Notes: generated by a model not told the origin, from the letters alone. A stretch of DNA of 64,000 nt from CAYPPG01 sp964412555 (GCA_964412555.1 CAYPPG010000012.1:1-64000), one strand, 5' to 3'. Counted from the stretch's first letter, positions 51,388-60,693 are shown. Translations and numbers: made by a program.

Positions 51388-51939
51388 TTAAAACTCAATA
51401 ATTTTAGAGAGAGGTATATCGACTTCAGGAATAGTATTTAAAGAGAAAGTCTCCTCCGCCTCGAAGACTTCGGCATGACCATATTCCCCGCTTTCCCCCA
51501 AAACATACCGTTCCACATACTGCTCATTCGGATCGATGAGACTGTATTCTTTCACCCCATATTTTTCATAAAGGCGCTTTTTCTCCCGCCGGTCTTTTCG
51601 TGCAGTAGAGGAACTCAAAATTTCAAAAACCACATCCGGCGCACCAATGATTTTTTGTTCTGTGATGATATCCCTATTACAAATAATGAATACATCCGGC
51701 TGCACGATGTCCGTTTCGGATAAATACACATCCGTCGGAGCGATCCCTGCAATAAAGGGTTTGTTTTCCAGAGCATTGTTGAGTAGAGTGATGAGTTTGC
51801 TGATGATCGTTTGATGCATGAATGTCGGTGAAGGTGTCATGTCATAGGGCTTCCCGTCGATGATTTCCCAGCGTTCTTCATCCGGCCATGTGAGATAGTC
51901 TTGGTAGGTATAATTCTTTTCTTCTTTTACTGAGGACAT
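51388..51939 (-). CDS. Uma2 family (DUF820) nuclease-like protein
   Basis: This 183-aa protein of the PD-(D/E)XK-fold Uma2 family has YTYQDYLTWPDEERWEIIDG at the start, VQPDVFIICNRD and GAPDVVFEILSSSTARKDRR, then KRLYEKYGVKEYSLIDP. The D..E-x(n)-K arrangement (QPDV, EILS, KDRREKK) is intact. These proteins are abundant in cyanobacteria and multicellular-type bacteria, and their targets are unknown. It is a stand-alone gene with its own start (ATG 51939). Confidence 0.85.
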   Translation of the reverse strand: MSSVKEEKNYTYQDYLTWPDEERWEIIDGKPYDMTPSPTFMHQTIISKLITLLNNALENKPFIAGIAPTDVYLSETDIVQPDVFIICNRDIITEQKIIGAPDVVFEILSSSTARKDRREKKRLYEKYGVKEYSLIDPNEQYVERYVLGESGEYGHAEVFEAEETFSLNTIPEVDIPLSKIIEF

Positions 51940-51992
51940 GATGCTTCACTCAAGAGTATTTATGTATCATATTCATACAACATTGTACTGCA

Positions 51993-53510
51993 TTATCCGA
52001 GTATTTTCATGATGAAATGCATGATTTTCTTTCGGAACGGCGTCAATCGCTTTCGGTTGAATTGATCGCCGATTTTCCGAATCGCTTCCGCTTTGGTGGG
52101 GTAGGGATGGATAACATTCGATAGAGAACCGAGACTGATTTGGTTGAGCATCGCCATCGTGATTTCGTTGATCATTTCACCTGCATGGCGGGTGACGATG
52201 GTTGCTCCAAGAATTTTCCCAGTATCCTTTTGGGTGATAATTTTGACAAATCCTTCCGTTTCTCCATCCGTTTTGGCGCGGTCGATATCTTGCAACGATT
52301 GTGTATAAACATCGATTTCGAGACCGGCATTTCGGGCTTCGGCTTCAGTTATTCCGACATGGGCAACTTCGGGATCGGTATAGGTGCACCAAGGAATTGT
52401 CAAACTGCCGGCTTTTTTGCGTAAACCGAATAATGCGTTTTGGATTGCAAGGCGGGCAGCGGCGTCGGCGGCATGGGTGAATTTATGCGTCATACAAACA
52501 TCGCCAATGGCAAAAATAGAAGAATTACTCGTGCGAAAAGAGTCATTGATTTGAATACCTGATTTAGTGTTGTAAGTGACATTTGCCGCTTCAAGATTTA
52601 AATCCTCAACATTCGGGGCACGGCCGGCGGCGACGAGAATTTCATCGACCATCACCGTCTTGTTTTGATTTCCGTTTTGAAAGTGAATTTCTTTTCCGGA
52701 TTCCGAGTGAGTTACGCGCTGGACTTTCGAGCCAAGGTGAAGTTGCACTCCCTCTTTCCTCATTGTTTCGGCGATGACTTGAGCGGCTTCACAATCGTCA
52801 CGTGGTAGAAGGCGGGGCAAAATGTCGAAAAGGTGGACTTCTACACCTAAGCGTGCGAATGTCTGTGCAAGTTCACAACCAATGGGACCACCTCCGAGAA
52901 CGGCCAGCCGGTTGGGACGATCTGTCAAAGAAAAAACCGTTTCATTGGTAAGGAAACCGGATTCGCTGAGTCCATCGATCGGTGGCACAGCGGCTCTCGC
53001 ACCGGTTGCAATGATTGCCTTCTTGAATCGCAGTGTTTTCCCATTGATCTCAAAAGTATTCGTACCGGAAAACTGTCCAGAACCAAAAAACACGTCGATC
53101 CCCATTTCCGTGAATCGTTTCGCTGAATCATGTTCTGCAATATGGCTGCGGATTTGGCGCATTCGTTCCATCACTGCATGAAAATCGACTTGGACATCGC
53201 TTGAAACCGAAATGCCGAATTGAGATGCCTCTCGGATACTAGCTACTGCGCGGGAAGATCGAATAAGGGTTTTTGACGGAACGCAGCCAACGTTGAGACA
53301 ATCTCCACCCAGGAGATGTTTTTCGACAAGAGTGATTTTCGCTCCTAAAGCCGCACCAATGGAAGCGGCCACTAAACCGGCCGGACCACCGCCGACTACG
53401 AGAACAGTATAGCGAGGAGCGGGTTCCGGATTGTTCCAATCCGGTGGGTGGGTATGAGCCACCAAGGATTGGTTGTATTCGTCGTTTGGATGTAGTTCAA
53501 TTTGCTTCAT
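51993..53510 (-). CDS. FAD/NAD(P)-dependent disulfide oxidoreductase (Mer/Lpd-like)
   Basis: About 505 aa from ATG 53510, which has AAGGAG 5 nt upstream. It has the FAD-binding VLVVGGGPAGLVAASIGAAL, redox-active GGDCLNVGCVPSKTLIRSS, NAD(P)-binding AVLGGGPIGCELAQTFARLG and the C-terminal dimerisation domain with TRHAGEMINEITMAM. The C-terminal Cys pair and N-terminal metal-binding domain of true mercuric reductases are absent (the His-Pro-T type HPYPTKAEA is present). It is therefore a MerA-like protein and not proven MerA. Pairing with a TVP38 gene and ArsS is a recurrent arrangement. Confidence 0.85.
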   Translation of the reverse strand: MKQIELHPNDEYNQSLVAHTHPPDWNNPEPAPRYTVLVVGGGPAGLVAASIGAALGAKITLVEKHLLGGDCLNVGCVPSKTLIRSSRAVASIREASQFGISVSSDVQVDFHAVMERMRQIRSHIAEHDSAKRFTEMGIDVFFGSGQFSGTNTFEINGKTLRFKKAIIATGARAAVPPIDGLSESGFLTNETVFSLTDRPNRLAVLGGGPIGCELAQTFARLGVEVHLFDILPRLLPRDDCEAAQVIAETMRKEGVQLHLGSKVQRVTHSESGKEIHFQNGNQNKTVMVDEILVAAGRAPNVEDLNLEAANVTYNTKSGIQINDSFRTSNSSIFAIGDVCMTHKFTHAADAAARLAIQNALFGLRKKAGSLTIPWCTYTDPEVAHVGITEAEARNAGLEIDVYTQSLQDIDRAKTDGETEGFVKIITQKDTGKILGATIVTRHAGEMINEITMAMLNQISLGSLSNVIHPYPTKAEAIRKIGDQFNRKRLTPFRKKIMHFIMKILG

Positions 53511-53524
53511 GTTACTCCTTACAA

Positions 53525-53556
53525 CCGTAGGGGCGATTCGCGAATCGCCCCTACGG
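53525..53556. repeat. Perfect 32-bp palindrome (family C)
   Basis: CCGTAGGGGCGATTCG followed by its exact reverse complement. It supplies the stop codon of the TVP38 gene (CTA at 53551-53553, read on the minus strand) and lies 14 bp upstream of the oxidoreductase start. It may act as an attenuator between the two genes. Confidence 0.75.
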
Positions 53557-54264
53557 CCCGCTGTTATTCTCGACGTCATTGATGTTAGGTACTGCGCTTT
53601 GAGCGCGAAGACGTTGACGTGCATTGCGAATCAGTAAAACAAGTATCGTAGCCGCAATGGCGACGGCGAAAATCAGCGCCCATGGCATACGTTTTTCTGT
53701 AAGGGCTGTCGTTATGGCGTCGATACTGACGACATAAACGATCGTGGCGGGTAACATACAGAGCCACGACCAAAAGACATAGGTGCGGAATGGGACCTTC
53801 GTCAAACCGAAGCCGTAATTAAGAAGATTGTAAGGAAAAATGGGAACCAATCGTGTTAGCGCTACGATAATAGCGCCTTGACTTTCGGTCAATTCATCCA
53901 GTTTTTGAAAAGAAGGTTTGGAGGCCAATCGATTGGCAGCCGCATCACGGGCGGCATATCGAGCGATAAGGAAGCAGACTGCCGCTCCCAAAGTGGAAGA
54001 GATACTGACCAGTATGACACCGAAAAAAGAGCCGAAAAGAGCACCTGCAGCCAGAGTGAGTACTGTCCCCGGTATCGCAAGTATCGTCGCACCTACATAA
54101 ACAATGAGATAGGCAATTGGTGCAAGCGGTCCCAGGGTGTCAATCCATTTATGCAAATCCGAAAGGCGGCTGCCGAGTTCGAAATATCGGCTCAGTAAGA
54201 ATGCCAGTAGAATCAGCACAATGAATGCTGTCAGTTTTATGATGTTTTTATAGCTTTTTTTCAT
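53551..54264 (-). CDS. TVP38/TMEM64 (DedA-like) membrane protein
   Basis: About 237 aa from ATG 54264; a longer frame to 54393 lies inside the radical SAM gene. It has about six helices with the SNARE-associated/DedA-type core: IPGTVLTLAAGALFGSFFGV, the GAAVCFLIARY segment and LTRLVPIFPYNLLNYGFGLT. These proteins scramble or flip lipids such as undecaprenyl phosphate in related families. Its last codons fall in a perfect palindrome, so the C-terminus (NNSGP) may derive from the repeat. Confidence 0.85.
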   Translation of the reverse strand: MKKSYKNIIKLTAFIVLILLAFLLSRYFELGSRLSDLHKWIDTLGPLAPIAYLIVYVGATILAIPGTVLTLAAGALFGSFFGVILVSISSTLGAAVCFLIARYAARDAAANRLASKPSFQKLDELTESQGAIIVALTRLVPIFPYNLLNYGFGLTKVPFRTYVFWSWLCMLPATIVYVVSIDAITTALTEKRMPWALIFAVAIAATILVLLIRNARQRLRAQSAVPNINDVENNSGP

Positions 54265-54295
54265 ATTGACAAGAAAGGCAACAGTCTGGTTTGGA

Positions 54296-55273
54296 TCACG
54301 TTTCAGTTGAGGCAAGTGCGCCACCACAGGAGGAACCGCATCCTGCAGTACAACCAAAACAGTGATTTCCGGTGACGATTCGGCGATGGGCAAGAAGTGT
54401 AGGATCGAAGTCTTGAATATGATTCGGCGCCCCGTGATTGACCGACCATTTCAAGGCCAAATTAAAGTCACAGTCGAACAATGTGCCATCCCAATTGACA
54501 CTGAGTTGATGCCGGCACATGAGATTCTCTACCGTTTCGGGATTGAATTGATCCCGCAGCAGATTCATGTAGTCTTCGGCTTTCCTTTGTTTCCGCAAAT
54601 CGGCAAGAAATCGTCCGATCGGCATGTTCGTGATTGTATGAAGATGTGTAAATGTGATTCCATATCGCTCACCCAATTCACGTTTGTAATCGGCTTCCAA
54701 AGAGACTTGATTGGGTGGAAGATTGGGGCCAATGGGATTATAAACGAGATTTAATGGTAAATCGGGATCGATGCCATACCCTAAATCGTTGAGAATCTTG
54801 ATTGCTTTGATGCTTTTTTCGTACACACCTACTCCGCGTTGCTTGGCGACGTTTTCTTCAAGATAACAAGGAAGAGAGGCGACGAGATGGATTTTATGAT
54901 CTCGGTAAAATGCGGGGAACGATTCCATATCCGGTTCGAGTAAAACGGTTAAATTCGTGCGAACCTGCACGGTGCGTCCCACTTCTCGTAAAGTAATTAC
55001 AAAACGTGTAAAATTGGGATTGAGTTCCGGTGCACCGCCTGTGATATCGACAAATTCGCAATTCACTTTTTGGGCAGCATCGATGATTTGTTCCATGATC
55101 GGCCAAGGCATGATTTCCTTGCGGCGTGGAGAAGACGCCACATGGCAATGAACGCATTCCTGGTTGCAAACAAGTCCGACATTGACTTGAATCGTATTGA
55201 TACCGTGACTATACAATCCTTCCGTTGAACCGTTGGATATTTTTTGATCGAATTCGTTAGCCCATGTAACCAT
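54296..55273 (-). CDS. arsS: ArsS-like radical SAM protein
   Basis: About 325 aa from ATG 55273 (GGAG 9 nt upstream). The radical SAM cluster motif is VCNQECVHCHVASSPRR (C-x3-C-x2-C), followed by FVDITGGAPELNPNF. The C-terminal half is the DUF3641-type domain with NLMCRHQLSVNWDGTLFDCD and the Cys-rich end HCFGCTAGCGSSCGG. ArsS takes part in making arsenosugars and related oxo-arsenosugar compounds. Many members use selenocysteine in the C-terminal motif; here all positions are Cys. It is followed by TVP38 and the Mer-like reductase on the same strand. Confidence 0.85.
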   Translation of the reverse strand: MVTWANEFDQKISNGSTEGLYSHGINTIQVNVGLVCNQECVHCHVASSPRRKEIMPWPIMEQIIDAAQKVNCEFVDITGGAPELNPNFTRFVITLREVGRTVQVRTNLTVLLEPDMESFPAFYRDHKIHLVASLPCYLEENVAKQRGVGVYEKSIKAIKILNDLGYGIDPDLPLNLVYNPIGPNLPPNQVSLEADYKRELGERYGITFTHLHTITNMPIGRFLADLRKQRKAEDYMNLLRDQFNPETVENLMCRHQLSVNWDGTLFDCDFNLALKWSVNHGAPNHIQDFDPTLLAHRRIVTGNHCFGCTAGCGSSCGGALASTET

Positions 55274-55546
55274 GTTATTGACTCCAAAAGAAAAATATAT
55301 AACATTGATCATTTATTGATATCGATTTTCTGTTATTCGTTCACTGAAATAGAGATTGATTTTTGCGGATTCAAGTTGGCTAGTTCGATCAACATTCTAC
55401 CCTTTGATGGGAGGAATGGCAAATAATTTATAAAGTGTTTAGTTTATTTTGTAATCTCCAAATCTCGTGTATCCTGTACAGTATATATTTACCCTTTTTT
55501 TTGTTTTAATGAAGAATCATGAATCTGAGGAGTAATGGAGGAAACA
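55274..55546. other. AT-rich divergent spacer
   Basis: 273 bp between arsS (minus) and the sulfatase (plus). It is strongly AT-rich from 55420 to 55510 with TATATT near 55485, which may be a -10 box. No repeat or gene is seen. Confidence 0.35.
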
Positions 55547-56863
55547 ATGATCAAACGGCGTGACTTTCTATGGGCTGGCTCGAGTGTTGTCGCTTCAGCA
55601 ATATTTCCTGTGATTCTGAAAGGAAAGGAGAAAAAACGTCCGAATGTGCTTTTTCTTTTCTCTGATCAGGAACGTGAGGATGTCCCCAGAGAACTGTTGC
55701 ACCTTCCTCAACGGGAACGGCTGGAGCAAAACGGGATTCGTTTCACAAATACGTTCTGTACGACTCCTCAATGTTCCGCTTCTCGGGCGACGTTGATGAC
55801 GGGATTGTATCCGCATGAAGCGGGAGTAGTGACAAATGTGGATGGGAGTTCGCTGGGGCGGCCTTTGTCGCCGGATGTTCCGTGTTTAGGGAACGTGTTT
55901 CGCGAAAACGGGTATGAAACCGGATATCTCGGGAAATGGCATTTGGGGAACGATCAGAACGGATTGGAGAAGTTTGGTTTTTTCGGATACCGTCGTTTGC
56001 GAGGAGAAAAATTAGGCAATGCGGCGGCGGAATGGATACGCGCTCAATCCGAAAAACCGTGGTTTTTGACCGTTTCGTTTATCAATCCTCATGATGTGTA
56101 TGATATCAAAACAGCGATGAAACACCCAATCCGTGATGGAGTGGATATACCCGCGAATTTTGCGGATGATTTGTCTGACAAACCTTGGCCACAGCGAGAT
56201 TTTCTTGTAAACGATCAAGGAAAAGTCACTTTGGATTGGGGAAAAAAGGAGTGGCTGCATTATCGCAGTCATTATCTTGATTTGATCGAGATGGTGGACA
56301 GTCATCTCGAACCAATCCTTGACGCGCTGGAACAAAAAGGAGAAATGGAGAATACAATCGTCCTCTACACATCCGATCATGGAGATATGGGCGGAGCGCA
56401 CCGATTGCCTTTCAAAGGACCGTTTATGTATGATGAACTGCTCAATATACCTCTTGTTATCTCCTGCCCAGCACGTTTTTCACAATCCTTAATCTGTGAT
56501 GCACTCGTGAGTTTGGTAGATTTTGTGCCCACTTTATGCCGCATGACCGATGTATTGTGGCCGAAGAAACTTTCCGGAGTGGATCTGAGTTCCTTGTTCG
56601 AGAATCCCACACAAACTGTTCGCGAAGAGATTTATTCCGAATATTTCAGCAAACAGCATTGGATCAATCCCATTCGGACAATACGGTCAAAGCGTTGGAA
56701 ATATAATCAGTACACCGGTGGGGGTGAGGAATTGTACGATTTGCGTCATGATCCACGTGAGATGAGAAATTTGGCGATGAATCCCTTTTATGGAGATATT
56801 GGAATCCGGATGAGAGAGAAATTGAGGGATTGGCGCGAGAATACGAATGATCCATTGCTATAA
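55547..56863 (+). CDS. Tat-exported sulfatase, Cys type
   Basis: The 438-aa protein starts at ATG 55547 behind GGAGG. A twin-arginine signal (IKRRDFLWAGSSVVASAIFP) leads into the alkaline-phosphatase fold: NVLFLFSDQERED (metal Asp), the formylglycine site TTPQCSASRATLMTGLYPHE with Cys as the modified residue, LGKWHLG, and VLYTSDHGDMGGAHRLPFKG. Substrate unknown, probably a sulfated glycan. Cys-type sulfatases need a formylglycine generator or anaerobic maturase; the FGE-like protein at 14266 lacks the copper Cys pair, so the maturase may lie elsewhere. Confidence 0.92.
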   Translation: MIKRRDFLWAGSSVVASAIFPVILKGKEKKRPNVLFLFSDQEREDVPRELLHLPQRERLEQNGIRFTNTFCTTPQCSASRATLMTGLYPHEAGVVTNVDGSSLGRPLSPDVPCLGNVFRENGYETGYLGKWHLGNDQNGLEKFGFFGYRRLRGEKLGNAAAEWIRAQSEKPWFLTVSFINPHDVYDIKTAMKHPIRDGVDIPANFADDLSDKPWPQRDFLVNDQGKVTLDWGKKEWLHYRSHYLDLIEMVDSHLEPILDALEQKGEMENTIVLYTSDHGDMGGAHRLPFKGPFMYDELLNIPLVISCPARFSQSLICDALVSLVDFVPTLCRMTDVLWPKKLSGVDLSSLFENPTQTVREEIYSEYFSKQHWINPIRTIRSKRWKYNQYTGGGEELYDLRHDPREMRNLAMNPFYGDIGIRMREKLRDWRENTNDPLL

Positions 56864-57255
56864 GCAACTTCCCGATCTCCATCCTTGTTACACAGGTCTC
56901 GCGGTACACAGGTTTTCCTTTATCCGCCAGGGTAGCAAGGGTAAGCGAAGTCTACCCTTGCCGTATATCGCACAACAGCAAGGGCAGACCTACCGTCTTG
57001 CCCTTGTTACCCCATCACCTAACACCCAACACCCAACACCCAGCACCCAACACGGGAAGCCCTGACATCTTACCATTAGTATCCAGTTCTGTGTGTCGTG
57101 TTCCGCTTGAACATTCGAGCAGTTCTTTTTAGGAATTGAGTTATTATGATTTGCAGCTACCATATGTCTACAAAAACGAACACATTGCACGAATGGAGGG
57201 GGAGTGTCATGATATTCGGAAGCGGAAAACAATTGTATAAAGGATCGTTATCACT
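56864..57255. repeat. Spacer with family A palindromes and a short tandem repeat
   Basis: GGGTAGCAAGGGTAAGCGAA is followed by GTCTACCCTTG at 56930-56960, then GGGCAGACCTACCGTCTTGCC at about 56981-57003. A run of four copies of about 8 bp (AACACCCA) follows at 57018-57052. No gene is convincing. Confidence 0.55.
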
Positions 57256-57531
57256 ATGGGTTTGTTTCAATTGCTGAATTCGTTGATCCACCTCTATCAA
57301 ATTGCCATTATAGTCGCCGTGATCATGTCGTGGATTCAGGCGAATCCATACAATCCAATCGTTCGCTTCTTTTACCGGATTACGGAACCTTTGTTGGATG
57401 CCGTTCGTCAGGCATTTCCATTTTTGATGGTTGGGGGATTGGATTTAAGTCCGCTTGTCGTGTTGTTATTGTTGCAGTTTACACGAAATGTTCTATACAG
57501 ATTATTAGTGGGTGGGATTACAATTTTTTGA
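57256..57531 (+). CDS. YggT family membrane protein
   Basis: This 91-aa protein has two hydrophobic segments. LYQIAIIVAVIMSWIQANPY, NPIVRFFYRITEPLLD and LSPLVVLLLLQFTRNVLYRL match the YggT pattern, including the invariant Pro residues. Members are linked to osmotic stress and, as SepG/YlmG, to division-site or organelle distribution. It is usually found near yggS/proC or ylm genes; here it stands alone. AAGGA lies 11-12 nt before the ATG, a rather long spacing. Confidence 0.85.
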   Translation: MGLFQLLNSLIHLYQIAIIVAVIMSWIQANPYNPIVRFFYRITEPLLDAVRQAFPFLMVGGLDLSPLVVLLLLQFTRNVLYRLLVGGITIF

Positions 57532-57618
57532 ATTTTTTCAATTGAAACAGTAATTAAGGATACCTTGCCGGCTCACCGGCGGTTTTATGATCGAAGATAA
57601 AAATGGAGGTTTGGAAAA

Positions 57619-58506
57619 ATGCGAATCGTTGCGTTAGTAAGCGCTAGTCTGTGTATGATGCTATCTTTTGGCACAGTCGAAACAGTAGGGGATGAAGACT
57701 CATCTATAAGGGTCATGTCCTACAATATCCGTTACAATAATCCGGGAGATGGGATCAATGCCTGGCCGCATCGGAAAGATCATGTGGCTGAAATGATTGG
57801 CGATAAATACAAGGCTGATTTTGCCGGCCTGCAAGAAGCCCGAAAAGAACAAATTGATGATTTGGTTGAAAGACTTCCCGATTATGATTGGTTCGGAGTG
57901 GGACGGGATGACGGTTGGCAGGGGGGTGAATTCACCCCAATTTTTTATCGTAAAGATTGCTTTCAGTTGCTGCAAACCGATACATTCTGGCTTTCCGAAA
58001 CTCCCCGCATTCCCGGTAGTAAATCGTGGGATGCCGCGATTACGCGAATTGTGACATGGGGGAAATTCAAAGATTTGAAAACCGACCAAATTTTCTATCA
58101 TTTCAATACTCACTTCGATCATCGTGGCCGAAAAGCGAGAGAAGAGAGTGCGGAACTGTTATGGCGAAAAGTGAAAGAAATTGCCGGTGATGCCCCTTCG
58201 TTTATAACCGGAGATTTCAATGTGCGGGAAACTTCGAAAACATATTTGATTTTGACTGGTGCTGAGTCGGAATCGGATTTGATCGATGCGCGTTATGTGT
58301 CGATGAACGCTCATCGTGGCCCGACATCTTCAAGCTCAGGAAGGAATGGATGGACCGAATTGGGTCCTTCGGAAAGCCGGATTGATTATATTTTTATGCG
58401 GGAAGGTGTGCAGGTTTTGAACCATTCTATTTTAGATGACCAATATGATGGCCGATATCCTTCCGATCATTTGCCGGTATTGGCTGAGATTGAAATCAAG
58501 CAGTAA
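57619..58506 (+). CDS. Exported endonuclease/exonuclease/phosphatase-family protein
   Basis: The 295-aa protein starts behind GGAGG and has a signal peptide (ending about residue 25). The EEP catalytic set is complete: IRVMSYNIRYNNPGDGINAW, DFAGLQEARKEQ (metal Glu), FNTHFDHRGRKAREESAEL, FITGDFNVRETS (Asp, Asn) and YPSDHLPVLAEI (Asp-His). Family members cleave phosphoester bonds in nucleic acids, lipids or inositol phosphates. The INAWPHRK type resembles secreted phosphodiesterases of Bacteroidetes and Planctomycetes. It is convergent with the bactofilin gene, 2 bp apart. Confidence 0.9.
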   Translation: MRIVALVSASLCMMLSFGTVETVGDEDSSIRVMSYNIRYNNPGDGINAWPHRKDHVAEMIGDKYKADFAGLQEARKEQIDDLVERLPDYDWFGVGRDDGWQGGEFTPIFYRKDCFQLLQTDTFWLSETPRIPGSKSWDAAITRIVTWGKFKDLKTDQIFYHFNTHFDHRGRKAREESAELLWRKVKEIAGDAPSFITGDFNVRETSKTYLILTGAESESDLIDARYVSMNAHRGPTSSSSGRNGWTELGPSESRIDYIFMREGVQVLNHSILDDQYDGRYPSDHLPVLAEIEIKQ

Positions 58507-58508
58507 GT

Positions 58509-58952
58509 TTATTTTTCTGATTTGGAGGAAGGCCGGTCACGAACGTATTCTTTTCGAAAGTCTTGTGCGACTTCTTCTGTTTCGCCGAAGGTTGAGAATT
58601 CGGAGAGGGTAATGACTTCCGGTTGAGTTTGTAAAGAGCCGATGAATTTGCCCCCTTTACGAATATCGAGTTGCTTGCGGGCGGTCATTTCCACATTGGC
58701 ATTTCCTTCGATGATTACGTTAAATGAATCGATCTTTCCTTCGACTTTCCCTTTTTCTTGAATTTGCAATGTATGCGAGGTCAATTCTCCTTTGAAAAAA
58801 CCGGAGATTTCGATCCCCTGGCGGATATTGAACTGACCTTCCATATAGACATCCGCTCCAACTGTGGACCGAATAATGGAAGCCTCGCTTTCCTCTTGTT
58901 CATCCTGAATGATTTCAAGATCGTCTTCAGTAAAAGAAAAATCACCCATCAT
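58509..58952 (-). CDS. Bactofilin
   Basis: This 147-aa protein forms nucleotide-free cytoskeletal filaments. The beta-helical core (about residues 28-115) is a repeat of short strands: TVGADVYMEGQFNIRQGIEI, SGFFKGELTSHTLQIQEKGK, VEGKIDSFNVIIEGNANVEM. Flanks are charged and probably disordered (N-terminal acidic, C-terminal ending SSKSEK). Bactofilins organise cell shape, stalks or wall enzymes. An M23 peptidase, the frequent partner, is not present. Confidence 0.9.
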   Translation of the reverse strand: MMGDFSFTEDDLEIIQDEQEESEASIIRSTVGADVYMEGQFNIRQGIEISGFFKGELTSHTLQIQEKGKVEGKIDSFNVIIEGNANVEMTARKQLDIRKGGKFIGSLQTQPEVITLSEFSTFGETEEVAQDFRKEYVRDRPSSKSEK

Positions 58953-59145
58953 ATCGCTCGACTTTCAATAAGGATATGGACATTATAATGGCTATAAGCG
59001 TAATCGCCAAAGGTAACTGATTATTATTCCTATACAAAGGAATCGTTGTCAAGATCTTGAATCGGTCCGATTGTACAATGATTATAACCTTGTAACGAAA
59101 AGTGATCCATTCGATATTATTGATCTTTTGACAAAATGAGACTGC
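58953..59145. other. Divergent spacer with a CATTATAATG palindrome
   Basis: CATTATAATG (58981-58990) is a perfect 10-bp palindrome holding TATAAT on both strands, 30 bp upstream of the bactofilin start. It could be the -10 element for the minus strand. No -35 box stands out. Confidence 0.35.
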
Positions 59146-60618
59146 ATGTTTTTGAAAGAACTGCTAGGATACAGAAAAAAATTACGAGTATTTGCCATGA
59201 ATAGGGATGAACAACTTGCCGGCTCGAAAATTATGATTGTCGATGATGAAGAAGATGTCCATTATTCGTTCCGGCGATTTTTAGCTCCATTGAACTGTTC
59301 GATTTTGAACGCCATGTCGGGAGAGGCGGCTTTGGAACAGTTAAAAACTGTTGTTCCCGATTTGATTCTCATGGACATCAAGATGGGTGGTATGGATGGA
59401 TTGGCAACGCTGGAAGAAATAAGCCAGTTGGATTTACAAGTCCCCGTTATCATTATGACTGCCTATTCCACCACTGCGACGGCAATCGAGGCGACGCGGT
59501 TGGGTGCGTTCGATTATATTATCAAACCCTTTGATCCGCCAAAGGTTATGCAAGTCGTTCAACAAGCTCTTTCGATCCGGCGCATGATGCAAAAATCAGT
59601 TGTATGGGGGACTGAAAGTGAAAGTCCTGATAATGAAGTATTGATTGGGCAGTCACCGCCGATGCAGGAAGTCTATAAAATGATCGGGCGTGTTGCCGAT
59701 AGTGATGCCTTGGTTCTGATTACCGGGGAAAGCGGAACAGGAAAAGAATTGGTCGCAAGAGCGATTTATAGCCACAGCCGTCGGAAACAGAATATCTTTT
59801 TGCCGGTCAATTGTGCCGCGATTCCCGAGACATTGATCGAAAGTGAACTTTTTGGGCATGAAAAAGGATCGTTTTCCGGCGCATATGAACGCCGAATCGG
59901 GAAATTCGAGCAAGCGAGCAAAGGGACGATTTTTTTGGATGAAATCGGGGAATTGAGCCAAGTCACACAAGGAAAACTTTTGCGGGTTTTACAAGACAAA
60001 ACTTTTCAACGAGTGGGAGGTAAGGAATTTATCCAAACCGATGCGCGTATTATTGCCGCGACGAATCGGGATTTATTTCAGTTGGTTCAAGAGAAAAAGT
60101 TCAGAGAAGATTTATTCTATCGATTGAAAGTTGTCACTATCCATCTCCCGTCCTTACGGGAAAGACGTGGAGATATTCCTTTATTGGCTCAATATTTTGC
60201 TAAGCGCGAGGGATATGATTCTTTACCCCTTTCAAAGGATGCCGCTGATTTTCTTGTATCTTATGAATGGCCGGGCAATGTTCGGGAATTGGAAAATACG
60301 ATTCGGCGTGTTCTGCTGATGGCGAGAGGAAATCTGATTACATTGAGTGAGTTGAAACCGGATTTCGCTTCTTCTCCTGAACGCAAGACTGAAGATGAGC
60401 CGGAAACGAGTTTTGCGGATGAGGATTTAAATCAGACATTGGAAATTTTGTGGAAACGAATCATGGCTCAGCAGGAAAAGCGCCCTTTGAAGATCTTTCA
60501 GTGGATCGAAGTGGAATTGGCCAAAAAAGCCATGGAGGAGACAGATGGAAATCAAGTTCAGGCTGCGAAATTGCTCGGAATTTCGCGTAACACTTTACGA
60601 CAACGATTAGGGTTTTAA
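59146..60618 (+). CDS. NtrC-family sigma-54-dependent response regulator
   Basis: The 490-aa protein starts at 59146 or at 59197 (MNRDEQ), with no ribosome binding site to decide. It has a receiver domain (IMIVDDEEDVHYSF; phosphorylated Asp in LILMDIKMGGMDGL), an AAA+ domain (GESGTGKELVARAIY; FLDEIGELSQVTQGKLLRVL; REDLFYRLKVV) and a Fis-type helix-turn-helix (QVQAAKLLGISRNTLRQRL). The sigma-54 contact loop, GAFTGA in the family, reads GSFSGA; the Ser for Thr change is conservative. It needs sigma-54. The sensor may be the NtrB-like kinase at 45493. Confidence 0.93.
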   Translation: MFLKELLGYRKKLRVFAMNRDEQLAGSKIMIVDDEEDVHYSFRRFLAPLNCSILNAMSGEAALEQLKTVVPDLILMDIKMGGMDGLATLEEISQLDLQVPVIIMTAYSTTATAIEATRLGAFDYIIKPFDPPKVMQVVQQALSIRRMMQKSVVWGTESESPDNEVLIGQSPPMQEVYKMIGRVADSDALVLITGESGTGKELVARAIYSHSRRKQNIFLPVNCAAIPETLIESELFGHEKGSFSGAYERRIGKFEQASKGTIFLDEIGELSQVTQGKLLRVLQDKTFQRVGGKEFIQTDARIIAATNRDLFQLVQEKKFREDLFYRLKVVTIHLPSLRERRGDIPLLAQYFAKREGYDSLPLSKDAADFLVSYEWPGNVRELENTIRRVLLMARGNLITLSELKPDFASSPERKTEDEPETSFADEDLNQTLEILWKRIMAQQEKRPLKIFQWIEVELAKKAMEETDGNQVQAAKLLGISRNTLRQRLGF

Positions 60619-60663
60619 GTAGAAAAGCGAAAAAATATGTATTCTCGAATTGATATCCACACA

Positions 60664-60693
60664 TTGCCTAACGGGGGTAAAATCGCTTATAAT
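60664..60693 (+). promoter_or_regulatory. Candidate promoter of the Nudix-like gene
   Basis: TTGCCT (60664-60669) and a perfect TATAAT (60688-60693) are 18 bp apart and lie 50 bp before the chosen start. Confidence 0.45.

Noticed and set aside
51993..53510. True mercuric reductase (merA)
   Set aside because: The N-terminal heavy-metal domain and the C-terminal Cys pair are missing, and no other mer genes are nearby.
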